The translations under genes and the position numbers were made by a program. From contig NZ_BAABWQ010000001.1 in NCBI RefSeq assembly GCF_040370365.1, forward strand, positions 1,178,001 through 1,242,000: a stretch of 64,000 nt of DNA. The letters are read 5' to 3'. This document shows, one piece after another, positions 8,460 through 16,529 of the stretch. The notes beneath the pieces are model-generated. The model made no database searches, was not told where the DNA came from, and saw only the letters and a list, made by a program, of their open reading frames with translations. Numbering within the stretch: the stretch's first letter is position 1; every line of letters begins with the position of its first letter. Origin of the DNA: Shimia sp040370365 (GTDB lineage: Bacteria; Pseudomonadota; Alphaproteobacteria; Rhodobacterales; Rhodobacteraceae).

Positions 8460-9641
8460 CTAGGCGCTGCGGTACAGCTTGGTCATCGAGAACTCCCGAT
8501 GCCCCAGAGCTTCCGCAGCAGTATTCCGGCCATTGGCAGTCCGGCGGATCATCTCAATCAGCTCGTCGCCTGCCTCGTCGATTGTTTGATCCCGACGAAG
8601 AATGCCAGAAACATCCACGTCGACATGCTCACCCATTGTACGCACGGTGCGCGGGTTTGCGGTAATCTTGATCACGGGAACAATCGGGTTACCAACAACG
8701 TTGCCTTGTCCAGTTGGAAAAGTGTGTATAACAGCTCCGCCAGCAGCCATCAGAGTGACACATTCCGCGGCTGCAGACGAGCTGTCCATGAAATACAGGC
8801 CTTCTCCAGAATTTGGCTGTTCAGCAGGTTCAAGAATATCGATGTATTGTGATGTACGGCCGATTTTCTCAAGGTTGCCAAGAGCCTTCTCTTCAATAGT
8901 GGTCAAACCGCCGAGGATATTGCCTTTGGTTGGCTGACTATCACTAAGATCATCTGTCTGGTGCGCAAAGATGACGTCATCTTGGTAGGCCTTCCACATC
9001 TTAAGCCAGCGCTCTCCGACTTCCTCGTTGATCGCACGCTTCTGACAGATGTGCTCCGCGCCAGTGATCTCTGAGGTTTCTCCAAAGAAACCCGTAATCC
9101 CCTCAGGAAGCAGCTTATCGTACATGTTGCCAACTGTCGGACATGAACCGAGACCAGTGGTTGTGTCGCTCTCCCCACATTTCGTGGAAACCCAAAGTTC
9201 CGAGATTGAACACTCTTCACGCTGAATTTCAGTAGCCTTATGTACAAAGTCTTTGGCGGCCCATGACGCGGCCCGAATGGTTTCGAAGTCACCCTTCTGT
9301 TCAATGGAAAATTCTGCAACCTCCTTGCCTGTGATCCGGATACCGTCCGCAATGCGTTTGGTCCACTCTGGTTCAATTCCGATCACGACAACCGAATGTA
9401 CATTAGGGTTGGTCCCCGTCCCAATAATCGTGCGGAAATGTGTTTCCAGATCCTCGCCAAACTGTAAACGACCATAGGCATGTGGGAGAGCCATGGTGCC
9501 TTTAACATTATTCGCCACAGCCTCGCACGCTGCGTTCGAAATGTCATCGACCGGCAAAATGATCACGTGATTACGTACCCCCACGCGGCCATTTTCACGT
9601 CTATAGCCCTGGAAGGTGATGTTGGAATATTTCGATGCCAT
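8460..9641 (-). CDS. suyB: (2R)-sulfolactate sulfo-lyase, large subunit
   Basis: Member of the UxaA/GarD altronate-galactarate dehydratase family, 393 residues from ATG at 9641 (AAGGAG nine bases upstream, 13 bases after the suyA stop; the longer open frame to 9719 overlaps suyA and is less likely). Family blocks: GRVGVRNHVIILPVDD, STKCGESDTTTGLGSCPTVG, GNILGGLTTIEEKALGN, FPTGQGNVVGNPIVPVIKIT. SuyB with SuyA removes sulfite from sulfolactate to give pyruvate. The call as suyB rather than altronate dehydratase rests on the adjacent separate small subunit and the HpsN/O/P and TRAP genes upstream. Confidence 0.87.
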   Translation of the reverse strand: MASKYSNITFQGYRRENGRVGVRNHVIILPVDDISNAACEAVANNVKGTMALPHAYGRLQFGEDLETHFRTIIGTGTNPNVHSVVVIGIEPEWTKRIADGIRITGKEVAEFSIEQKGDFETIRAASWAAKDFVHKATEIQREECSISELWVSTKCGESDTTTGLGSCPTVGNMYDKLLPEGITGFFGETSEITGAEHICQKRAINEEVGERWLKMWKAYQDDVIFAHQTDDLSDSQPTKGNILGGLTTIEEKALGNLEKIGRTSQYIDILEPAEQPNSGEGLYFMDSSSAAAECVTLMAAGGAVIHTFPTGQGNVVGNPIVPVIKITANPRTVRTMGEHVDVDVSGILRRDQTIDEAGDELIEMIRRTANGRNTAAEALGHREFSMTKLYRSA

Positions 9642-9654
9642 GATGTGAGGCTCC

Positions 9655-9960
9655 TTACCAGCGTTTGGTTTTGCAATTGTGGGTGTGGACGTGGGCACCT
9701 TTAGGAATGTCAGCGACAATTTTGCCTATGTCCTCGCCGTATTTGATGGCCGTTCCGCCATCTTTAAGGTCCACGAGTGCGATTTTGTGACCGATCGGGA
9801 CATCAGAACCTGCTATCAGACGGAAAGTGGAATTATCTTGGGTGACACAGCAGAGCATGTCGGTACCTGCGGTCAGTCCTTCAACCACTACAACGCCGAC
9901 ATTGTCAGCCTCCTCGTGCACCAACAGGTGCGGTATCTCATTCGGTGCTGGGTTTGACAT
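9655..9960 (-). CDS. suyA: (2R)-sulfolactate sulfo-lyase, small (SAF-domain) subunit
   Basis: 101-residue SAF-domain protein. Motifs include HLLVHEEADNVGVVVVEGL, DVPIGHKIALVDLKDG and the C-terminal HVHTHNCKTKRW, typical of the small subunit of the sulfo-lyase and of altronate dehydratase N-terminal domains. ATG at 9960 is preferred because GGAG lies six bases upstream; ATG at 9981 overlaps the hpsP stop (ATGA) but has no ribosome site. Cotranscribed with suyB 13 bases downstream. Confidence 0.87.
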   Translation of the reverse strand: MSNPAPNEIPHLLVHEEADNVGVVVVEGLTAGTDMLCCVTQDNSTFRLIAGSDVPIGHKIALVDLKDGGTAIKYGEDIGKIVADIPKGAHVHTHNCKTKRW

Positions 9961-9977
9961 TTGGTTCTCCGATTTCG

Positions 9978-10940
9978 TCATGGTTTAAGAATGATTTTGG
10001 GGGCGTGCGTTTTGCCTGAACGAAGCTCAGCGAAAGCGGCAAACCCAGCAGAAAGCTCCCGCGTTTCAAACCAATCGAGAGCTCCGAGACGACCTTCAAA
10101 CATCGCCCGACAGGCGTCGCGAAAGTCTTGGGCTGTATATGTGTAGGTGCCAATAAGAGTTATTTCCTGAAGCGTGATACGCCGAATATCCAGTCCTCCC
10201 TCGGCGCTACCAAGACCGATGTGAAGGATCACACCACCAGGGCACACAAGTTCACATGCAGTTGCCCTTGTGGATGCAAACCCAACGGCATCAATGACCA
10301 AGGGAACACTTTGTTCCGGCTTCTCGACAACATCGATGCCACAGGTATCACACAGATAAGCAGCGCGGGCTGCGTTGGGTTCGGATAAAGTGACACCCTC
10401 AGCCCCCATCGCCTTAAGCGAGAGCGCAGCGGCCACACCTATAGCCCCCCCCCCAATGACATGCGCACACCGAATATCTGTTGGATGTAAGGCAGCAAGA
10501 CCCAACCTCACTGCGTGCCAACTGACAGCGATCGGCTCTGCCAATGCGGCCTGCTCAAGCGTGATATGGTCCGGAATTTCAACCAAATTGCTCTCGGGAA
10601 CAGCAACCTGTTCGGCAAAAGCGCCTTCACGGGGGGGCATGGAAATGATTTGCCTTGACGGACAGAGGTTTTCCCGACCGGAGCGGCTTGCAGCGCTTTT
10701 GGGATCGGTCACAAGCGGGTTGATTGTCACCCGCCGCCCGTCAGACGTCACTCCAGCGCCTTCGTGACCAAGGATCAAAGGTGCAGGACGTCTGTCATCG
10801 TGCCCCAAGAAGGCATGCATGTCGGACCCACAAACCCCGACGCTATCGATTCTCACGAGAGTTTCGCCCTTTTCCGCCACCGGATCAGCGACCGAGCGAT
10901 ATTCGAGTGTCTCAACGCCTGTATATACAAGTGCTTTCAT
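9978..10940 (-). CDS. hpsP: Zinc-type medium-chain dehydrogenase, HpsP-type (DHPS 2-dehydrogenase)
   Basis: Medium-chain (GroES/Rossmann) dehydrogenase, 320 residues from ATG at 10940, which overlaps the hpsO stop (ATGA). Catalytic zinc residues are present in GVCGSDMHAF and LGHEGAG, and the cofactor loop is VIGGGAIGVAAALSLKAMGA. The structural zinc lobe, normally with four cysteines ahead of RSGRENLCP, keeps only the last one (region NPLVTDPKSAASRSGRENLC). In the DHPS pathway HpsO and HpsP interconvert the enantiomers of 2,3-dihydroxypropane-1-sulfonate through the 2-keto compound, supplying the R form to HpsN. The O and P letters are assigned by gene order N-O-P. Confidence 0.75.
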   Translation of the reverse strand: MKALVYTGVETLEYRSVADPVAEKGETLVRIDSVGVCGSDMHAFLGHDDRRPAPLILGHEGAGVTSDGRRVTINPLVTDPKSAASRSGRENLCPSRQIISMPPREGAFAEQVAVPESNLVEIPDHITLEQAALAEPIAVSWHAVRLGLAALHPTDIRCAHVIGGGAIGVAAALSLKAMGAEGVTLSEPNAARAAYLCDTCGIDVVEKPEQSVPLVIDAVGFASTRATACELVCPGGVILHIGLGSAEGGLDIRRITLQEITLIGTYTYTAQDFRDACRAMFEGRLGALDWFETRELSAGFAAFAELRSGKTHAPKIILKP

Positions 10941-11674
10941 TTTGCTGTGAACCCTCCATCGACCATAAGCACTTGTCCGGTCACGTAGGCGCACGCATCA
11001 GAGCAAAAGAACATCAAAGGACCATCTATGTCTTCTGGTTCGCCGTTTCTCCCCACACAGGTTTGCGCCGCATTACGTGCAGCACGTTCAGGATCGTCAA
11101 AAACTGCTGCGGTCAGCTCTGTCCGGAAGAAGCCTGGACCGATGGCATTTACGCAGACTCCGCTGGAAGACCAGGCTTCAGCCATTGCTCGTGTGAGCTG
11201 CACCAAGCCCCCCTTGGAAGCTCCATAGCTAAGACCACCCGGAAAAGCGCGGCTCGACTGGAGCGACGCAAAATTAACTATCCGCCCCCATCCTTTGGCC
11301 TTCATGCTTGGCACGAGGTGTTGGGACAGAAAAAATGGGACCGCCAGGTTGAGTTCGAGGGTGATGTCCCATCCTTCAGGCGTCAACTCATCCGCAGGCT
11401 CGCGGGTGTTGATCCCAGCCGCGTGCACCAAGATATCCGGCGGACCGAATGGATCTGATGCCGCTTTGGCCAAGGCGCCCAACTCGTTGCGATCGGATAG
11501 ATCCCAAGGCAGGGCATGAATCTGTGCATTTTCTTCCAAAGCGGCTGCACGGCGCGCCACACCGACAACATTAACACCAGCTTGGGCAAGGACCTCGGCT
11601 GCGCGGCGCCCGAGGCCCGAACTGGCTCCGGTTACAAGCGCTACATGTCCTTTGAGATTAGTATGTTGCGTCAC
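10937..11674 (-). CDS. hpsO: Short-chain dehydrogenase, HpsO-type
   Basis: Classical SDR of 245 residues: cofactor motif VTGASSGLGRRAAEVL near the N terminus, NAG-equivalent VHAAGINTRE, catalytic serine region FASLQSSRAF and YGASK, and C-terminal TGQVLMVDGGFTAK. Eight bases after hpsN and overlapping hpsP by four bases. With HpsP it should act as one of the two dehydrogenases that equilibrate DHPS stereoisomers. By sequence alone it could be any sugar or polyol SDR; the operon decides. Confidence 0.78.
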   Translation of the reverse strand: MTQHTNLKGHVALVTGASSGLGRRAAEVLAQAGVNVVGVARRAAALEENAQIHALPWDLSDRNELGALAKAASDPFGPPDILVHAAGINTREPADELTPEGWDITLELNLAVPFFLSQHLVPSMKAKGWGRIVNFASLQSSRAFPGGLSYGASKGGLVQLTRAMAEAWSSSGVCVNAIGPGFFRTELTAAVFDDPERAARNAAQTCVGRNGEPEDIDGPLMFFCSDACAYVTGQVLMVDGGFTAK

Positions 11675-11682
11675 GGCTTAGA

Positions 11683-12990
11683 TCAATCTTCTGCAGTCAA
11701 ATCAAAGTTTTCACCCGGGAAGAACTTGGCAAGCCGAATGTCGGCAGTCCGCGCATGTGCTTCCATACCTTCGAGGCGAGAAATCCGTGCGGTTGCTTGT
11801 GCAATGGGTTTCATTGCGTCAGCGGTCGAGCGCTGCCATGTCACGATCTTCATGTATTTGTGGACGCTCAAACCGCCCGTATAAGTTGCCGCTCTGCTTG
11901 TGGGCAGCACGTGATTTGTGCCCGACGCTTTGTCACCAAAGGCCACAGTTGTCTCTTCCCCAAGAAAGAGCGATCCATAGCACGTGAGCCGATCCAGCCA
12001 CCAATCAAGATCCTCGGCCATGACCGTCAAATGCTCCGGAGCGTAGTCGTCAGATGTCGCCGCCATCTCAACTCGGTCACTACAAAGGATAACCTCGGCG
12101 TAGTCTCGCCAAGCGGCGGCCGCATTTTCACGGTTCACTTCTGGCAGGTCCACAATAAGAACCGGCACCAATCGCATAACTTCTTCGGCTAAAGCGCGAT
12201 TGTCTGTCACTAGCCAAACCGGAGAATTGTAGCCGTGTTCAGCTTGTCCAACGAGATCAGTTGCAACCACCATCGGATCTGCGGAAGCGTCCGCAAGGAT
12301 AAGGCTGTCGGTCGGACCAGCTATCATATCGATGCCGACACGTCCAAACAGGATGCGCTTGGCCTCGGCCACAAACTGATTTCCCGGGCCAACAAGTATG
12401 TTGGCTTTGGGAAGTCCAAATAGTCCGAATGTCATTGCGGCGACTCCCTGCACCCCCCCCATGGCCATAATTTTATCTGCGCCACAGATATGCGCAGCAT
12501 AGACAATGGCCGGAGCAACACCGACGCCAGGACGGGGTGGTGAGCACGCTACGATGTGTTTACATCCGGCGACCTTTGCTGTGGTTACGGTCATGATTGC
12601 ACTTGCAATGTGGCTGTAGCGTCCCCCCGGGACATAGCAACCAGCGGCGTCAACCGGGATCATCTTTTGACCCGCGGTCATCCCCGGCACAACTTCTACC
12701 GCGATGTCCGTCATTGACGCCTTTTGAGCCTCGGCAAAGCGTTTGACATTGCCGTGGCTGAACTCGATGTCACGCTTTAGCTTTTCTGGCACGGCGGCAA
12801 TGGCCGCTTGAATTTCAGCATCGCTGAGCAACACGCTGCCTTCATATTTGTCAAACTTGGTAGCATACTCCAGCGCCTTTGCATCACCCCCCACTTCGAT
12901 GTCGTTCAATATTCCCTGAACGATATCACTGACGTCCGACGCACCGCTTCGTGCGGTCAGCGTGGCATTCTTTAGGTATTCACGAGTCAT
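11683..12990 (-). CDS. hpsN: Sulfopropanediol 3-dehydrogenase (HisD-like)
   Basis: Histidinol-dehydrogenase-fold enzyme of 435 residues. Shows the HisD zinc and catalytic blocks DLVGQAEHGYNSPVW, DDYAPEHLTVM and GDKASGTNHVLPTSRAATYTGG, and the NAD block GPGNQFVAEAKR. HpsN oxidises (R)-DHPS by four electrons to (R)-sulfolactate, the substrate of SuyAB encoded three genes downstream. There are no histidine-synthesis genes nearby, and the company of suyAB and a TRAP importer supports HpsN over true histidinol dehydrogenase. Cytoplasmic. Confidence 0.88.
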   Translation of the reverse strand: MTREYLKNATLTARSGASDVSDIVQGILNDIEVGGDAKALEYATKFDKYEGSVLLSDAEIQAAIAAVPEKLKRDIEFSHGNVKRFAEAQKASMTDIAVEVVPGMTAGQKMIPVDAAGCYVPGGRYSHIASAIMTVTTAKVAGCKHIVACSPPRPGVGVAPAIVYAAHICGADKIMAMGGVQGVAAMTFGLFGLPKANILVGPGNQFVAEAKRILFGRVGIDMIAGPTDSLILADASADPMVVATDLVGQAEHGYNSPVWLVTDNRALAEEVMRLVPVLIVDLPEVNRENAAAAWRDYAEVILCSDRVEMAATSDDYAPEHLTVMAEDLDWWLDRLTCYGSLFLGEETTVAFGDKASGTNHVLPTSRAATYTGGLSVHKYMKIVTWQRSTADAMKPIAQATARISRLEGMEAHARTADIRLAKFFPGENFDLTAED

Positions 12991-13026
12991 ATTGCATGTC
13001 CTTTTCTTACCGCGTCTTTCGGCGGC

Positions 13027-14358
13027 TTAGCGGTAGACATCAGGCAGAAGTGAAGTGGAAAACGCCGGAATGTAGGCGATCATCAAAGTCACAATCAGCA
13101 TGAAAAAAACGAAGGGGATTGCTCGATAGGCAATCTTAAGGATGGATTCGCCTGTAATCCCTGACACCACAAACAGGTTTAACCCTAGTGGCGGCGTGAT
13201 GAAGCCGACCCCCAATGCCGTAATCATCATGATACAGAACTGGATTTGGTTCATCTCAATCTCTTGCGCCAGCGGATAGAGTATTGGCGCGAGGATCACG
13301 ATATTAGGAGTAGTTTCCATGACGCAGCCAGCAGCGACAAGGATCAGAACCATAATCGCGATCAACATATATTCGTTAGACGTCATTGAGGTGAGTGCTC
13401 CCACGAAACCCTGAGGCACACCAATGATTGCAAGCGCTTCTGCAAGCGGTATGGAAAAGGCGATGATTGGCAAAATTACACCATTCACTTTAGCGGAGCT
13501 CACGAGCATAGCTGGGAAGTCACTGAGCCTCAGTGTTCCAAGAAGAAAGCCCATAGCGATAGTAACCACAACGGCAACCGCACCAGCTTCTGTCGGTGTC
13601 AATCGTCCCGAAAAAATACCGTAGAAAATAATGCCAGGCACCAAAAAGGCATACCACCCAGACTTCACAGTTTTCCAAAGGTTCGCGCGCCACTCAGCCG
13701 CGGTCATAACCCCGCCACCTTCCCAAAGGTTGAGACGATTCATCACAATGTTTGTCACAAGAATGGCGGTCAGTATCAAAAGTCCCGGGATCAGTGCCGC
13801 GAGGAAAAGGGTTGATACAGCTATGCCCAAGACGAGGCCGATGATGATGTAAGCAATGGACGGTGGAATAAGAATACCCGTACAGGCGCCCGCGGCCACT
13901 AAGGCGCAAGCGTAAGGGCGCGGATAGCCACTCTCCACCAGTCTGTCGATCGTCATCCGGCCAACCGCTGCCGCCCCCGCAGCGTCAGATCCAGAGATTG
14001 CAGCAAACATACCACACACCAGTACTGTAGCGGATCCAAACCCACCCTTTGCCCAACAGGTGAGCGCTTCAGCTACATCCAAAAATTTCCTGCTCAAACC
14101 TGTTCTGACAAGAACGTCGCCCGTCAGAATAAACAGCGGCACAGCGGTCAAGGCAAAGGCATCGATACCTGAAAACAGCTTTTCACCGAGGAGGCTTAGC
14201 GGCAATGCACCAGACACGAGCAGCATCGTTATCGTTGCAGCGCCAATTGCAGCCCAAACGGGCACGGCCAGTGCTATTAGGACCACAAAGAGTATAACGG
14301 AGGCATAAAAGTCCCATCCCAACTCGAGGGCTTGGGCACCCATTTGTTGCCACATCAT
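13027..14358 (-). CDS. hpsM: TRAP transporter large permease (DctM), probable DHPS importer
   Basis: 443-residue DctM-family permease with about 12 membrane segments and typical phrases (AVPLFILTGDVLVRTGLS, GSDAAGAAAVGRM, PPSIAYIIIGLV, LTPTEAGAVAV, FITPPLGLNLFVVSGI). The ATG at 14358 has GGAGG nine bases upstream. Lies between dctQ and hpsN on the same strand. Importing DHPS by sodium-coupled TRAP transport is inferred from the operon; the letters K, L, M are taken from the order P-Q-M. Confidence 0.85.
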   Translation of the reverse strand: MMWQQMGAQALELGWDFYASVILFVVLIALAVPVWAAIGAATITMLLVSGALPLSLLGEKLFSGIDAFALTAVPLFILTGDVLVRTGLSRKFLDVAEALTCWAKGGFGSATVLVCGMFAAISGSDAAGAAAVGRMTIDRLVESGYPRPYACALVAAGACTGILIPPSIAYIIIGLVLGIAVSTLFLAALIPGLLILTAILVTNIVMNRLNLWEGGGVMTAAEWRANLWKTVKSGWYAFLVPGIIFYGIFSGRLTPTEAGAVAVVVTIAMGFLLGTLRLSDFPAMLVSSAKVNGVILPIIAFSIPLAEALAIIGVPQGFVGALTSMTSNEYMLIAIMVLILVAAGCVMETTPNIVILAPILYPLAQEIEMNQIQFCIMMITALGVGFITPPLGLNLFVVSGITGESILKIAYRAIPFVFFMLIVTLMIAYIPAFSTSLLPDVYR

Positions 14359-14373
14359 CGTGTGAGGCCTCCT

Positions 14374-14889
14374 TTAATCGAACAGTTTGTCACCTTCGTA
14401 GACGGGACGGCCCGCTCGAAGGTCAGCAAAATCGCGAAGGAATGATTGCACCAGTCGAAAGATCACCAAGGCAAAACCAAACGGCACCGCAAAGAGGAAA
14501 AAGACCTGGCTAATCCGCAACCCGTGTGTAACGGACCCGAATGTCCAGGAAACATGAACTGTCTCCCACGACCAGTAGAGCGCAAAAAGCGCCACAATGA
14601 ACATGACAAGATCGCCAAAGATATACAGGAACGATTTAACTTGCTGCGGAACGTAGTGCATCAGAACATCAATGCGAATGTGCCCGCGCTCTTTCACTGC
14701 CGCGGCTGCACCAATCCACGCGAGATAGATAAAGGCATATCGGACGATTTCTTCGCCCCATATGGATGAATAGGCGAACACCTCGCGGCGGACCACTTCG
14801 ATAAACATCGTGCCAACAAGCATGACATAGAAGACCAGCAGCAGCCAACGCTCGGCGTTTTTATCGATTGCTCTAAAGAGCTCAGACAT
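14374..14889 (-). CDS. hpsL: TRAP transporter small permease (DctQ)
   Basis: 171-residue DctQ-type subunit with four predicted membrane helices (about residues 15-35, 45-65, 90-110, 130-150) and the family phrase SSIWGEEIVRYAFIYLAWIG followed by GHIRIDVL. It sits 15 bases upstream of dctM. Forms the membrane complex with DctM and docks the binding protein. Confidence 0.85.
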   Translation of the reverse strand: MSELFRAIDKNAERWLLLVFYVMLVGTMFIEVVRREVFAYSSIWGEEIVRYAFIYLAWIGAAAAVKERGHIRIDVLMHYVPQQVKSFLYIFGDLVMFIVALFALYWSWETVHVSWTFGSVTHGLRISQVFFLFAVPFGFALVIFRLVQSFLRDFADLRAGRPVYEGDKLFD

Positions 14890-14953
14890 AGATTTCTCAC
14901 CTCAGTCGCTCAAGGCGACAGGTTGTTGCGGTTTCAATTGGGACGAAAGAAGA

Positions 14954-14981
14954 CTGGCCGACAGAAGTCACCGCCGGCCAA
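14954..14981 (-). terminator. Weak stem-loop between dctP and dctQ
   Basis: TGGCCG at 14955-14960 can pair with CGGCCA at 14975-14980 in the 98-base gap after the binding-protein gene. Only six base pairs and a long loop; possible 3'-end stabiliser of dctP mRNA. Confidence 0.25.
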
Positions 14982-14987
14982 GCTAAT

Positions 14988-16133
14988 TTAGGCGTCGTGT
15001 ACGTAGTATTTGGCACGCGTGTCTGCTGCCTCTTCCAGCTTGGAAAAAGTATCCATTGATCCGGCGAGTTCAGTCTTGAAACTGTCCCATTCGGTACGCT
15101 GGTAGCCGCCGACGTCTTTCCACTCAGCTAGTTGATCGTCAGACAATGAATGGAACTCCACACCATTCTGGACCAACTGCGACATTGCGTAGGAACGCGC
15201 AGATGGCACTTTCGAGAGGTTCTGTTGCTGAGTGACTTCTCCTGCGAACTCGATACCTTCTTTTACATCCATTGGAAGGCTGTCGAACCATTCAAGATTG
15301 ACCGAATAGACTTGGCTGTCCGGTACAGCTTGCGTGAACGTCACGTGGCTGAGAATTTCGCCAAAGCCAAACACATGAAGTGCCCCTACTGAGGGGTCAA
15401 GTGCGTCCGCGACACCTTGCCGGATGGCGGATGGGGTTTCGCCCCAGGCCACGGGCGTTGGGTTCGCGCCAACCAAACCATAGTATTGCTGCAGCATTTT
15501 GGAACCGGGAACGCGGAATTTCACCCCAGACATGTCACCTGGCGAAATAATGGCGCTTCCGCCTTTGCGAACCGCGACCACGCGCGGGTCAATCACAATG
15601 TACATCAGCGCTTTAAAGCCAGATGCCGCAATCTTCGGATCGACTTCCGATTTCCAGGTATCCGACGAAGTCAAATTCGTGAAACGTTGGTTCGAGCCAC
15701 AGAAATAGGGAAGGTTGATCAGGTCCACAACGCTTGCGAAAGGCGCAAAGTTCGCCAAGGAATGTTGAGCGCACTGAATCGTTCCACCCTGTACAGCCTG
15801 CGCTAGTGCCCCCCCTGCCCCCAACTGGCCGCCGGGCGCAAGCTTCACGTAGACTTTGCCATTTGTCATGTTCTGGATGTTTTCTTTCAAGTCCAGCTGC
15901 ATGATCGGATAGCTGCGGGAAGCTCCCATGACGTAGGCAGTTGCAAGGGTCATTTTGAATTCTGCAGCGGCTTCGCGATCGCGTTCTTCGGCCGCCATTT
16001 GCGCCGAAGCTTCACTGGACCACAACACTCCGGATGCACCTGCAACCATTGCAGCCGTAAATGCTCCTGAGCCAGTAAGCTTGAGAAAATTTCGACGCTC
16101 AGCCGACTTCAGTTCACGTTTCGATTTGTCCAT
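14988..16133 (-). CDS. hpsK: TRAP transporter binding protein (DctP) with Tat signal
   Basis: Periplasmic TRAP solute receptor, 381 residues from ATG at 16133 (GGGAGG ribosome site just upstream; the longer open frame is not supported). The N terminus carries a twin-arginine motif, ERRNFLKLTG, and a hydrophobic stretch ending SEASAQ, so it is probably exported folded by Tat. The body has DctP features: KLAPGGQLGAGGALAQAVQGG and FRVPGSKMLQQYY, with the receptor arginine region around DMSGVKFRV. Likely ligand DHPS or a related C3 sulfonate, judged from the operon only. Confidence 0.85.
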   Translation of the reverse strand: MDKSKRELKSAERRNFLKLTGSGAFTAAMVAGASGVLWSSEASAQMAAEERDREAAAEFKMTLATAYVMGASRSYPIMQLDLKENIQNMTNGKVYVKLAPGGQLGAGGALAQAVQGGTIQCAQHSLANFAPFASVVDLINLPYFCGSNQRFTNLTSSDTWKSEVDPKIAASGFKALMYIVIDPRVVAVRKGGSAIISPGDMSGVKFRVPGSKMLQQYYGLVGANPTPVAWGETPSAIRQGVADALDPSVGALHVFGFGEILSHVTFTQAVPDSQVYSVNLEWFDSLPMDVKEGIEFAGEVTQQQNLSKVPSARSYAMSQLVQNGVEFHSLSDDQLAEWKDVGGYQRTEWDSFKTELAGSMDTFSKLEEAADTRAKYYVHDA

Positions 16134-16164
16134 GCGTTTTCCTCCCGATTGGACGTCGCTCGGC

Positions 16165-16359
16165 CTACTTCGAGGCCTTTTCTTCTTCTGAATTTCTTTT
16201 CGCCTCGCTACGGAGAATACCGATGGAGAAGGCAATCGCCGCTCCACTTAAAATTAGCATTTCCCAGACAACATTGACCGGAGGCGCCTTCGTAGTCGCG
16301 CCGATCACAACGTTCAAAACGAACGCCATCAGAAGTATTGTTGCAATCAGGTATGGCAT
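16165..16359 (-). CDS. Small two-helix membrane protein, first gene of sulfonate operon
   Basis: 64-residue protein from ATG at 16357-16359, preceded by GGGAGG. Two hydrophobic stretches (residues about 3-19 and 28-46) and a charged tail rich in E, K and R. Lies 31 bases upstream of dctP and directly downstream of the LacI-type operators, so it is the promoter-proximal gene of the hps-suy operon. No family recognised; it might assist the TRAP complex. Confidence 0.6.
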   Translation of the reverse strand: MPYLIATILLMAFVLNVVIGATTKAPPVNVVWEMLILSGAAIAFSIGILRSEAKRNSEEEKASK

Positions 16360-16402
16360 GTGACCTCCCTCACCTATCCACGGCCCGAACCGAGTCGAGC
16401 CT

Positions 16403-16442
16403 AAATGTAAGCGCTTACATTTTTTTATGCAAGCGCTTACAT
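16403..16442. promoter_or_regulatory. Tandem LacI-type operators of the hps-suy operon
   Basis: Bases 16403-16422 form a perfect 20-bp palindrome, AAATGTAAGCGCTTACATTT. A second copy, ATGCAAGCGCTTACAT at 16427-16442, has one mismatch. Centres are 22 bp apart, about two helical turns, so two dimers would bind the same face. The central AAGCGCTT is characteristic of LacI-family sites, and the divergent gene encodes a LacI-family protein. Confidence 0.85.
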
Positions 16443-16529
16443 TTTGAGCGTGATAAACTCTGTATGGAATTGAGACTTTTACCATTGGCTAACATACGTT
16501 AGCTGGAAACCGAGCCACTAAGAAAACCG

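Noticed and set aside
8460..9641. Altronate or galactarate dehydratase
   Set aside because: Same family, but a separate SAF-domain subunit and hpsN/hpsO/hpsP upstream fit sulfolactate sulfo-lyase better.
11683..12990. Histidinol dehydrogenase of histidine synthesis
   Set aside because: No his genes around; operon context is DHPS catabolism, where the HisD-like HpsN is expected.
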